A stretch of 16,380 nt of DNA from a bacterium (GTDB taxonomy: Bacteria > UBP18 > UBA7526). Both the position numbers and the translations under genes were made by a program. This document shows positions 5,406-14,211 of the stretch, one piece after another (the stretch's first letter is position 1; the number at the start of each line of letters is the position of its first letter). The notes beneath the pieces were generated by a model. It was not told the origin of the DNA. It made no database searches and saw nothing but the letters and a program-made list of their open reading frames with translations. The DNA is taken from positions 1-16,380 of the forward strand of contig JAUXAI010000026.1 in NCBI GenBank assembly GCA_030619985.1, in the 5' to 3' direction.

Positions 5406-6878
5406 ATGACTAAACTCACTTTCTACGGTGGAATAAACGAAATCGGAGGAAATAAAATCCTTTTAGAGGATGACGGAACCAAGATATTCTTAGATTTTGG
5501 TATGTCCTTTGGAAAGAGGGAGGAGTTCTTTGAAGAGTATCTATCCCCTAGGTCATCCAATGCCTTAGGGGATTTCTTAGAAATGGGCTTGATTCCCAAC
5601 CTGGAAGGAGTCTATCGCACGGATTTGGTAAAACTATTGGGAAGGGAACCAAAACCTTCTATTATCGCTGCTTTATTCATAAGTCATGCTCATGCCGACC
5701 ATGTGAACTATGCCTCCTTCTTTCATGAGGATATCCCTTTCTACTGCGGCCGGACAGCCCTCTTAATCCTCCAATCCCTGAATGAGTCCAAGACAAGGAG
5801 CATTGAGACCGAGATTTTAGATTTTAAGGAAAGGCCGATACGAGATTACCGGATGCCACCTAGGAAGAGGAAGGTAATAACCTTCCGCACCGGGGATAAG
5901 ATAAGGGTGGGCTCCCTTCTTGTAGAACCGGTCCATGTCGACCACTCGGTTCCCGGGGCCTATGGCTTCATCATTCATACCAAGAGAGGTGTTGTGGCCT
6001 ACACCGGAGATCTGAGGCTCCACGGTCGCCGTTCTCAGATGACTGAGGACTTCATTGAAAAGGCCGGAAAAGCTAGGCCTATTGCTTTGATTTCTGAGGG
6101 AACACGGTTCAAGGAGAAGCATAGAGAAGAAGAAAAGGAGGGAGAAAAGCAGGTTATGGAAGAGTGCCTGGGGGAAGTAAAGAAAACCACAGGCTTAGTA
6201 GTGGCTGATTTTAATTTCAAGGATAGTGATCGGTTCAAAACATTCTATACCGTTGCCAAAGAAACGAAAAGAAAATTGGTTGTCCATCTTTCAGATGCTT
6301 TCTTATTAAAGTATCTCTCCCGAGACACGGGTCTTGCTCTTCCCCCTCCAGATGATTCCAACATTCTCATCTTCCTTCCCAAGCGCAAGAGCGGAACCTA
6401 TCAGGAAGGGGATTATCTTCCCCCAGAGAGACAATTCTATAAATACCCCAATACTGTAACCGCGGAAAGACTGGATCAGAAGAAGGTAATTCTCTGCTTC
6501 TCCTACTGGAAGATAAAGGAACTTATTGACATTAGGCCCCTACCCAAGAGCCTCTTTATTCACTCCCTATCCGAGCCCTTCAATGAGGAGATGGAGATGA
6601 CCTATCAGAGGCTATTGAACTGGGTGGAGCATTATAAACTGAAGTTCTTTCAGAGCCACTGCTCAGGCCATGCCTCAGAGAAAGAACTGAAGGAGATTGT
6701 GAAGAGGATTGCTCCTCAAAAACTTTTCTTCGTTCATATTCAACCCCCAGGAAAGAAATTCTTACAACCTTTGAAAGAAAAGGAGGCAGAAGAATTAAAA
6801 GAATTAGTGCAGAAAGAATTTCAGGGCTTAGCCCAGGAAATAGTATTACCGGAATATGGAAAAACTTATGAATTATAG
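5406..6878 (+). CDS. RNase J-like metallo-beta-lactamase-fold hydrolase
   Basis: A 490-residue protein of the metallo-beta-lactamase, beta-CASP-like RNase J group. It starts with LTFYGGINEIGGNKILLE, the usual RNase J opening. The zinc motif HAHADH spans His94-His99. HVDHSVPGAYG follows at 177-187, then VVAYTGDLRLHG. The C-terminal part ends with SHCSGHASEKEL and FFVHIQPPG, matching the C-terminal His motif of beta-CASP nucleases. RNase J enzymes degrade or mature RNA as 5'-3' exo- and endonucleases. Relative to typical bacterial RNase J (about 550 residues) this one is short and lacks an evident C-terminal domain. It also has an insertion (about residues 40-80, 125-155) rich in Arg, Lys and Glu. 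A divergent RNA or DNA nuclease is the safest reading. It is translated 1 bp after the phosphoesterase. Confidence 0.82.
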   Translation: MTKLTFYGGINEIGGNKILLEDDGTKIFLDFGMSFGKREEFFEEYLSPRSSNALGDFLEMGLIPNLEGVYRTDLVKLLGREPKPSIIAALFISHAHADHVNYASFFHEDIPFYCGRTALLILQSLNESKTRSIETEILDFKERPIRDYRMPPRKRKVITFRTGDKIRVGSLLVEPVHVDHSVPGAYGFIIHTKRGVVAYTGDLRLHGRRSQMTEDFIEKAGKARPIALISEGTRFKEKHREEEKEGEKQVMEECLGEVKKTTGLVVADFNFKDSDRFKTFYTVAKETKRKLVVHLSDAFLLKYLSRDTGLALPPPDDSNILIFLPKRKSGTYQEGDYLPPERQFYKYPNTVTAERLDQKKVILCFSYWKIKELIDIRPLPKSLFIHSLSEPFNEEMEMTYQRLLNWVEHYKLKFFQSHCSGHASEKELKEIVKRIAPQKLFFVHIQPPGKKFLQPLKEKEAEELKELVQKEFQGLAQEIVLPEYGKTYEL

Positions 6879-6880
6879 AG

Positions 6881-6916
6881 AGATTACAGTGATATCAAAA
6901 GCAAGATTACAGTGAT
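6881..6916 (+). repeat. Direct repeat AGATTACAGTGAT x2, left flank of GxxExxY gene
   Basis: Two identical 13-mers (6881-6893 and 6904-6916) with a 23-bp period. The second overlaps the GTG/ATG start region of the GxxExxY gene. The matching words on the other side of the gene (7321-7356) are in inverted orientation. Confidence 0.75.
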
Positions 6917-7283
6917 GACTAATGATGAGTTGACAGAGAAGATTATCGGGGCTTGTTATGAAGTTCATAATGAATTAGGGCCTGGCTTTACTGAAAGAAT
7001 TTATCATAACGCCTTAAAAATTAGTTTAGAAAAACATTCCTTAGAATATGTAAGTGAGAAGAGTTTTCCAGTAAAATTTCAAGAAAGTCTGGTAGGTAAT
7101 TTTAGAATTGATTTAATTGTGGAAGATAGAGTAGTTATTGAGATTAAAGCACTGACGAGTATGATTCCTAAAATCTTTGAGGCTCAACTTTTATCATACT
7201 TAAAAGCAGCCAATCTAAAGGTTGGTCTCTTGGTTAATTTCGGCAATAGAAAGTGCCAGATTCGCAGATTAGTAAACGGGTAG
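6915..7283 (+). CDS. GxxExxY family protein (PD-(D/E)XK-like fold)
   Basis: A 122-residue GxxExxY protein, named for its signature, here GPGFTERIY (about residues 22-30). Further family motifs are FRIDLIVEDRVVIEIKA (about 60-76), whose Asp and Glu-x-Lys resemble the active site of PD-(D/E)XK nucleases, and EAQLLSYLKAANLKVGLLVNFG (about 87-108). The family is widespread in bacteria and archaea. It is often found alone or in mobile, repeat-rich or intron contexts; its biochemical role is not established. ATG at 6915 is preferred to GTG at 6912, because family members begin with a short stretch before ELTEKIIGACYEVH. No good SD is seen; the upstream bases are the 13-mer repeats. The gene is AT-richer than its neighbours and is flanked by inverted repeat pairs, consistent with insertion between RNase J-like and ligA genes. 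Confidence 0.92.
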   Translation: MTNDELTEKIIGACYEVHNELGPGFTERIYHNALKISLEKHSLEYVSEKSFPVKFQESLVGNFRIDLIVEDRVVIEIKALTSMIPKIFEAQLLSYLKAANLKVGLLVNFGNRKCQIRRLVNG

Positions 7284-7320
7284 TATCGCTGTTATCTTTC
7301 CCAATCCCATTGGAGATTTT

Positions 7321-9382
<2,062 letters not shown>

Positions 9383-9394
9383 AGTAGTAGAATT

Positions 9395-9430
9395 CCCGGA
9401 TTCCCGGGCTATTCCGACTAAAGTCGGAAT
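9395..9430 (+). repeat. Two adjacent hairpins after ligA
   Basis: A small stem CCCGG/CCGGG (9395-9399 with 9404-9408) is followed by a 9-bp perfect palindrome ATTCCGACT/AGTCGGAAT (9411-9419 with 9422-9430). The word ACTAAAGT in the palindrome centre recurs at 9434-9441. There is no T-run, so a classical intrinsic terminator is not supported, although the stem is strong enough to stabilise the ligA mRNA end. Confidence 0.5.
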
Positions 9431-9461
9431 CTCACTAAAGTAAGCATGTGGGAATGAAGAA

Positions 9462-10067
9462 ATGAATATCGAAAGAAAGATTGTTTTAGATTTAGAAACC
9501 CAAAAAGAGTTAAGCGAAGTGGGAGGACATCAGAACCTCCATCTTCTCAAGGTATCGGTAGTGGGGATCTACGATTACTCTGATGGGAAGTATAAGGCCT
9601 TTGAGGAAAAAGAGATTCCTCAGTTGGAAGAGATTTTAAAGGAATCTTCTCTCATCATCGGGTTTAATATCAAGCGCTTCGATTTCCCGGTTCTTCAGCC
9701 CTATTTTCAAGCAAAGCGAGAAAACAAGGTTCTCGAGCAAAGCGAGAGGCGTCCTTATCTTTCCCTCGATTTAGGGAAGGTTCCTTATCTCGATATTATG
9801 GAAGAATTCGTCAGGATAAAGGGACATAGAATAAGTCTCCAAAGCCTTGCCCAGGCTACCTTAGGGGAGGGGAAGTCAGGGAGTGGCCTGGAGGCCCTAC
9901 GCCTCTATCGTATGGGCGATATGAAAAGATTAAAAGATTACTGCTTGGACGATGTGCGCCTGACAAAAGACCTATATGAGTATGGAATAAAAAATAAAAG
10001 ACTCTACTATACCTCCCGCTCCTTGTTTGCTATGGGAAAGGAAACCATCTCCGTAAGCTGGGGATAA
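9462..10067 (+). CDS. RNase H-like DEDDy exonuclease-domain protein (YprB-like)
   Basis: A 201-residue protein with a DEDDy 3'-5' exonuclease core. Exo I is IVLDLETQ with Asp and Glu. Exo II is IIGFNIKRFDFPVL with Asp at the end of KRFD. Exo III is YCLDDVRLTKDLY, fitting the YxxxD pattern, where the second of the adjacent Asp residues is expected to bind metal. It resembles YprB-type RNase H-like domains (PF13482). Residues about 84-97 (AKREN...SERR) are encoded by two copies of GCAAAGCGAGA (9711-9721, 9737-9747). They look like an in-frame palindromic repeat insertion between exo II and a conserved strand. The gene lies between ligA and polX, suggesting DNA end processing; RNA as substrate cannot be excluded. 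The upstream SD is weak. Confidence 0.8.
   Translation: MNIERKIVLDLETQKELSEVGGHQNLHLLKVSVVGIYDYSDGKYKAFEEKEIPQLEEILKESSLIIGFNIKRFDFPVLQPYFQAKRENKVLEQSERRPYLSLDLGKVPYLDIMEEFVRIKGHRISLQSLAQATLGEGKSGSGLEALRLYRMGDMKRLKDYCLDDVRLTKDLYEYGIKNKRLYYTSRSLFAMGKETISVSWG
9704..9747 (+). repeat. Palindromic repeat pair inside the exonuclease gene
   Basis: GCAAAGCGAGA occurs at 9711-9721 and 9737-9747, 26 bp apart. Each copy lies in a small hairpin: TTTTC/GAAAA (9704-9708 with 9720-9724) and TCTCG/CGAGA (9731-9735 with 9743-9747, loop AGCAAAG). The reading frame stays open through it. Confidence 0.6.
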
Positions 10068-10086
10068 CAGTGAACAGTGATCGGTG

Positions 10087-10131
10087 ATCTGTGATCTGTG
10101 CAAATCTGTTTTTAATCTGTGAGAATCTGTG
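10087..10131 (+). repeat. ATCTGTG-like words abutting the polX start
   Basis: ATCTGTG or ATCTGTT starts at 10087, 10094, 10104, 10115 and 10125, spaced 7, 10, 11 and 10 bp. The last word ends 2 bp before the polX ATG, so the whole 5' leader close to the start is repeat and no clear SD is visible. Confidence 0.75.
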
Positions 10132-10133
10132 CT

Positions 10134-11855
10134 ATGAAGAATAGGGAGATTGCTCAGATATTCTATGAGATGGGCGAGATTTTAGAGATTAAGGGAGATA
10201 ACCCTTTCAAGATCCGGGCCTACTATAAGGCCGCCCAGAATATGGAAAGCCTCACTGAGGATATAGAGAGGATAGTTCAGGAGGATAGACTGAATGAACT
10301 CCCCGGGATAGGGGTAAAACTTGCTCTAAAGATCAAAGAGTACGTTACCACGGGCAAGCTGCGCGCCTATGAGAAATTGAAGAAAAAGGTTCCTTCGGGA
10401 CTGATAAAGATACTCTCCGTTCCTGGGGTAGGACCCAAGACCGCCAAACTATTATATGAGGAACTGAAGATTGATAGTATAGAGAAATTGAAGAAGGCGG
10501 CTAAAGAACATAAGATAAGTCAACTGCCCCATCTCAAGGAAAAGACAGAGGAGAATATATTAAGGGGTATAGAAATCATCAAGAGAGGAATGGAACGAAT
10601 GCCCTTAGGGGTTGCCTTACCTTTGGCCAATGAGATTGTAGGCGCTCTAAAGAAACTGCCGGAGGTCAAGGAGATAAACCCTGCTGGTTCTCTGAGAAGA
10701 AAAAAGGAGACTATCGGGGATATCGATATCCTCATTACCTCTACCCGTCCGGCAAAGGTGATGGATGTCTTTACTAATCTTCCCTGCGTAAGTCAGGTCA
10801 TTGCCCATGGAGAGACGAAGTCCAGTATCTTAACCAAAGAGGGGATCCATGTTGACGTCCGAGTATTGAATCCCAGGAATTATGGCGCTGCCCTACAGTA
10901 CTTCACTGGCTCAAAAGAGCATAATATCGCCCTAAGAACCTTAGCCCTGAAGAAGGGTCTTAAGATCAGTGAGTATGGGATATTTAATAAGAGATCGGGA
11001 AAGAGATTAGCCGGAGAGAAGGAAGAGGATATCTATAAAATCCTGGGCCTCTCCTATATTGAGCCCGAATTGAGGGAGAATCAGGGAGAGATCGAGGCTG
11101 CCAAGGCAAATAGGTTGCCTAAGCTAATAGAGGAATCGGATATTAGAGGAGACCTTCATATCCACTCCAACTGGAGCGATGGCTCGGCTTCCATCGAAAA
11201 GATAGTAGAGGCAGCAAGGAAGAGGGGATGGGAGTATGTCGCCATCTGCGACCACTCAAAGAGCCTCAAGATCGCCGGAGGATTGAGTGATAAGGAATTA
11301 AAAGAACAGATAAAGGAGATCCGAAAACTCAACAAGAGGTTAAAGGGTTTCCGAGTCTTAGCCGGGATCGAGGTCGATATCCTTAAGGATGGGACCTTGG
11401 ACTATTCCGATGAACTATTAAGGCAACTGGACTTTGTAGTGGCTGCCATTCATTCTGGCTTCAAGCAGTCCAGAGAACAGATAACAAAAAGAATCGTCAA
11501 GGCCTGTGAAAATAGGTGGGTGGATGTTATTGCCCATCCCACGGGAAGGCTCTTGGGGGAGAGAGCACCCTACGAGGTAGATTTGGATAAAGTAATAAAA
11601 GTAGCTAAACACACTGGAACTTTTTTGGAGATTAATGCCTATCCTAAACGACTGGACCTGAATGACATCCACTCCCGAAAGGCAAAAGAGGGAGGAGTAA
11701 AGATCTCTATCGGAACCGATGCCCATACCTTGGACCAACTGGATTATATGACCATCGCCCTCACCGCTGCCCGCAGGGGCTGGCTGGAGAAGAAGGACGT
11801 CCTGAACACCCTTCCCGTCGATAGACTCCTAAAGAAACTCAAAAGAAATAAATAG
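10134..11855 (+). CDS. polX: DNA polymerase X with PHP domain
   Basis: Family X DNA polymerase fused to a C-terminal PHP phosphoesterase, 573 residues, normal for bacterial PolX. Such enzymes fill short gaps in base-excision repair, and the PHP domain supplies 3'-end-cleaning exonuclease or phosphatase activity. HhH motifs are seen at LPGIGVKLALKIKEY and VPGVGPKTAKLLYEEL. The nucleotidyl-transfer centre is GSLRRKKETIGDIDIL with Asp196 and Asp198, and Asp241 in GIHVDVRV. The PHP metal ligands include DLHIHSNWSDG (His342, His344), AICDHSKS, AHPTGR and IGTDAHT. ATG at 10134 is preferred; the longer GTG start at 10119 lies inside an ATCTGTG repeat and would add only repeat-encoded residues. No strong SD is seen. 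All catalytic residues look intact. Proximity to ligA supports a gap-filling plus sealing role. Confidence 0.96.
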   Translation: MKNREIAQIFYEMGEILEIKGDNPFKIRAYYKAAQNMESLTEDIERIVQEDRLNELPGIGVKLALKIKEYVTTGKLRAYEKLKKKVPSGLIKILSVPGVGPKTAKLLYEELKIDSIEKLKKAAKEHKISQLPHLKEKTEENILRGIEIIKRGMERMPLGVALPLANEIVGALKKLPEVKEINPAGSLRRKKETIGDIDILITSTRPAKVMDVFTNLPCVSQVIAHGETKSSILTKEGIHVDVRVLNPRNYGAALQYFTGSKEHNIALRTLALKKGLKISEYGIFNKRSGKRLAGEKEEDIYKILGLSYIEPELRENQGEIEAAKANRLPKLIEESDIRGDLHIHSNWSDGSASIEKIVEAARKRGWEYVAICDHSKSLKIAGGLSDKELKEQIKEIRKLNKRLKGFRVLAGIEVDILKDGTLDYSDELLRQLDFVVAAIHSGFKQSREQITKRIVKACENRWVDVIAHPTGRLLGERAPYEVDLDKVIKVAKHTGTFLEINAYPKRLDLNDIHSRKAKEGGVKISIGTDAHTLDQLDYMTIALTAARRGWLEKKDVLNTLPVDRLLKKLKRNK

Positions 11856-11858
11856 AAA

Positions 11859-11898
11859 ATCTGCGATCATCTGCGTTCAAAATCTGCGATAATCTGCG
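11859..11898 (+). repeat. Two ATCTGCG dimers between polX and rubrerythrin
   Basis: ATCTGCG starts at 11859, 11869, 11882 and 11892: two pairs at exactly 10 bp, 23 bp between pairs. It occupies almost the whole gap and ends 4 bp before the rubrerythrin Shine-Dalgarno site. Confidence 0.8.
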
Positions 11899-11915
11899 TT
11901 TCGGAGGTGATTACC

Positions 11916-12491
11916 ATGAAAGATTTAGAAGGAACAAAAACGGAAAAGAATCTTCTGAAAGCCTTTGCTGGAGAATCACAGGCCAGGAACCGCTATACCT
12001 ACTTTGCTTCTGTGGCCAGAAAGGCGGGCTTTGAGCAGATAGCGGCAATATTTTTAGAGACCGCTGAGAATGAAAAAGAACATGCCAAGAGATTTTTTAA
12101 ACTCTTAAAGGGGGGAGAAGTAGAAATTACGGATAGTTATCCCGCAGGCGTTATAGGAGATACGGCAGCAAATTTAGAAGCTGCTGCCGCCGGAGAAAAC
12201 CTTGAATGGACGAAGATTTACAAAGAGGCAGAAGGGGTAGCTCGGAAAGAGGGCTTTGAAGAAGTAGCCAGCCAGTTTAAAGAGATAGCAGAGGTAGAAG
12301 AGGAGCATGAAAAGAGATATAGGAAGTTACTTAAGAATGTAAGAGAAGACAAGGTATTCAAGAAGGATACCATAGTCAAATGGAAATGTCGGAATTGCGG
12401 ATATGTCCACCAGGGAAAAGAAGCACCTGAGAAATGCCCAGCCTGCGCCCACCCACAAGCATACTATGAACTTTTGAATGAGAACTATTAA
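11916..12491 (+). CDS. rbr: Rubrerythrin
   Basis: A 191-residue rubrerythrin, a cytosolic di-iron peroxidase that reduces hydrogen peroxide in anaerobes. The four-helix diiron domain has the paired Glu/His motifs: AGESQARNRYTYFAS and ENEKEHAKRF in the first half, EAEGVARKEGFEEVA and EVEEEHEKRY in the second. A C-terminal rubredoxin domain binds one Fe through Cys158, Cys161, Cys174 and Cys177 (KCRNCGYVHQGKEAPEKCPAC). ATG at 11916 is preferred over GTG at 11907; GGAGG (11903-11907) is 8 bp upstream, and the first residues MKDLEGTKTEKNL fit the family. The ferredoxin gene that follows 68 bp later could supply electrons, but that link is inferred from position. Confidence 0.97.
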   Translation: MKDLEGTKTEKNLLKAFAGESQARNRYTYFASVARKAGFEQIAAIFLETAENEKEHAKRFFKLLKGGEVEITDSYPAGVIGDTAANLEAAAAGENLEWTKIYKEAEGVARKEGFEEVASQFKEIAEVEEEHEKRYRKLLKNVREDKVFKKDTIVKWKCRNCGYVHQGKEAPEKCPACAHPQAYYELLNENY

Positions 12492-12496
12492 CCGCT

Positions 12497-12524
12497 CGTA
12501 ACTCGCAACCCGCAACCCGTAACC
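12497..12524 (+). repeat. Four tandem heptamers, CGYAACC
   Basis: CGTAACT, CGCAACC, CGCAACC and CGTAACC run head to tail right after the rubrerythrin stop. The same word family (CGTAACC, CGTTACC) fills 4605-4665. One ATCCGTG word follows at 12539-12545 just before the ferredoxin SD. Confidence 0.75.
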
Positions 12525-12559
12525 ATTATCTCTGCTAATCCGTGTCTAGGAGGTATTCT

Positions 12560-12859
12560 ATGACTAAAGTAATGCTGCCCTTGCTTAGAGACGAGGACAA
12601 AATCCGCTGTGTGGGATGTGGCGCTTGTGTTCGCGCCTGTCTCCCCGGAGTTCTTGAGTTACAGAAACAGGAAGTCGTAATAGGGGATTTAAAGGTAGTA
12701 TCCAGAGTTCCTGTTTTGAAGAACCCGGAGAAGTGTGACCATGAAGGCCGCTGCCTGGTCGCCTGTCCCCAGAAGGTATACCCCTGTCTCTGGCCCCAAG
12801 AGATGGAAGAAGTTAAGAAGAAAGCCGACTCATTAATAGAAAAGGCCAAAAGTCTATAG
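12560..12859 (+). CDS. Ferredoxin-like iron-sulfur protein with altered second cluster
   Basis: A 99-residue bacterial-type ferredoxin with two cluster motifs. Motif 1 is complete: Cys17, Cys20, Cys23 and Cys27 in CVGCGACVRAC. It is followed by LPG rather than the usual CP. Motif 2 (Cys59, Cys65, Cys69 in CDHEGRCLVACP) has Glu62 where the second Cys normally sits. An extra Cys76 lies shortly after. In two-cluster ferredoxins the second cluster would therefore have only three Cys ligands, compatible with [3Fe-4S] or a Glu- or Cys76-assisted [4Fe-4S]. The start is the ATG at 12560, 6 bp after AGGAGG (12548-12553); the longer GTG-started frame has no SD. A soluble electron carrier is likely. Partners are unknown: it sits between rubrerythrin and an efflux operon 20 bp downstream. 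Confidence 0.85.
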   Translation: MTKVMLPLLRDEDKIRCVGCGACVRACLPGVLELQKQEVVIGDLKVVSRVPVLKNPEKCDHEGRCLVACPQKVYPCLWPQEMEEVKKKADSLIEKAKSL

Positions 12860-12879
12860 AAACAACGAGTAATAGATTA

Positions 12880-14211
12880 ATGAAAAATATCAGATGGTTC
12901 AAGATTCCATTGTTTTTATCTTTATTTCTCGTTTTCTCGATTAGTCTCTATGCAGAAGAGATGCTCACCCCATTAGAAGTCCGCATCAAAGGTGCGGCAG
13001 TCGCCTCTGGCGACTTACTTCTAACGGGACTTACCTGGGAAGAATGTGTTAAAATAGCCAGAAAGAATCATCCAGATTTAGTTTCAGCAGAAGAGAAGTT
13101 AAATCAGGCCAAAGCGAATAAAGCGATTACTACCAGTAACCTCCTTCCTCAAATAAATAGCATCCTAAGCGAAAAGACTTCAAAATCAGCTACTAAAGAT
13201 AGGACCGATACCTATTCTTACGAGGTTACTGGAAAACAGTTATTATTTGACGGTTTAAAAACTCCCTATGATATAGCCCAGGCTAAGGAGGAAATTAAGT
13301 CTTCACAGTTTAATTATGAAGTCACCTCATCTAATGTGAGGTTAAGATTAAGAACGGCCTTTGTTAAACTCTTAAGGGCCCAGGAACTTTTGAGTATTAC
13401 AGAAGAGATTGCCCGGCGCCGGAAACAAAGCGCAGAGTTAGTAAAATTACGCTACGAAGCAGGGAGAGAACATAGGGGTTCATTTTTAACTGCAGAGGCA
13501 AATTTAGCCCAGGCAGAGTTTGAAGTAAGCCAGGCAAAGCGCAATATTAAATTAGCCCAGAGGCGGTTGAATAAAGAATTAGGTCGCCCAAAGTTCGTAC
13601 CAGTTAGAGTGAAAGGAGTTTTTGGAATTATTTATTCGGATAGAAAAAAGTCTGATTTTGAAGATTTGGCCGAGCGTACTCCTTTTCTGCAGGATCTCAT
13701 TGCCCAGAAAGAAGCAGCAAGGTTTGGTTTAAAGTCAGCCAAAGCGGATTTCTTTCCCCAAATCTACGCCAGCACCAGCTATGGGAAAACCGCCTCCCAC
13801 TGGCCGCCTAACCAGGAAGCATGGTCGGTAGGGGCAAGTATTTCTCTTCCTATCTTTGAAGGCGCGAAGCGCTGGGCCACAGTTTCTAAATCCCGGGCAA
13901 AATTGAACCAGACACAAGCTGATGAACGAAGCGGCCGGGACGGTGTTATTTTTACTTTAGAGGAAACCTGGACAGAATTACAGGATGCCATAGACAAAGT
14001 CCAGATGAAAAAGAAGTTTTTAAAAGCAGCCGAAGAACGAGCAAAGATTGCTCAAACCCAGTATTCCAGTGGCCTGATCACATTCAATGACTGGATTATC
14101 ATTGAGGATAACTTAGTTAGCACCAAGAAATCTTTTTTGGACGCTCAAGCAGATGCTCTTATAGCCGAGGCTAATTGGATTCAAGCCAAAGGAGGAACCC
14201 TTGATGATTAA
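12880..14211 (+). CDS. TolC-type outer-membrane efflux protein
   Basis: A 443-residue outer-membrane channel of the TolC/OEP family. A signal peptide is clear: KNIRWFK, then a hydrophobic core (IPLFLSLFLVFSISL), with likely cleavage at YA-EE near residue 25. The mature part begins with LTWEECVKIARKNHPDL (about 51-67) and repeats the family's coiled-coil pattern (QAKANKAI, LRAQELLSI, QAEFEVSQAKRNIKLA). The second half contains YASTSYGK and a GASISLPIFEG strand. This structure forms the trimeric barrel-tunnel that carries substrates out. Between the signal peptide and the OEP domain a 7-bp palindrome AGTCGCC/GGCGACT (12999-13015) is read in frame (VASGDLL). It overlaps the macA-like gene by 8 bases. 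SD is weak and the ferredoxin stop lies 20 bp upstream, so co-transcription with it is possible. Confidence 0.9.
   Translation: MKNIRWFKIPLFLSLFLVFSISLYAEEMLTPLEVRIKGAAVASGDLLLTGLTWEECVKIARKNHPDLVSAEEKLNQAKANKAITTSNLLPQINSILSEKTSKSATKDRTDTYSYEVTGKQLLFDGLKTPYDIAQAKEEIKSSQFNYEVTSSNVRLRLRTAFVKLLRAQELLSITEEIARRRKQSAELVKLRYEAGREHRGSFLTAEANLAQAEFEVSQAKRNIKLAQRRLNKELGRPKFVPVRVKGVFGIIYSDRKKSDFEDLAERTPFLQDLIAQKEAARFGLKSAKADFFPQIYASTSYGKTASHWPPNQEAWSVGASISLPIFEGAKRWATVSKSRAKLNQTQADERSGRDGVIFTLEETWTELQDAIDKVQMKKKFLKAAEERAKIAQTQYSSGLITFNDWIIIEDNLVSTKKSFLDAQADALIAEANWIQAKGGTLDD
12999..13015 (+). repeat. Palindrome inside the tolC-like gene
   Basis: A perfect 7-bp stem AGTCGCC/GGCGACT with a TCT loop lies in the poorly conserved segment between signal peptide and mature domain. 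It is in frame and of the same size class as the intergenic palindromes. Confidence 0.5.

Noticed and set aside
9411-9430. Intrinsic terminator after ligA
   Set aside because: The palindrome is perfect but is followed by CTCACTAAAG with no T-run; reported as a hairpin repeat only.
10119-10133. Longer polX start at GTG 10119
   Set aside because: It lies inside the ATCTGTG repeat, has no SD and adds five residues not expected in the family; ATG 10134 matches the usual PolX N-terminus.
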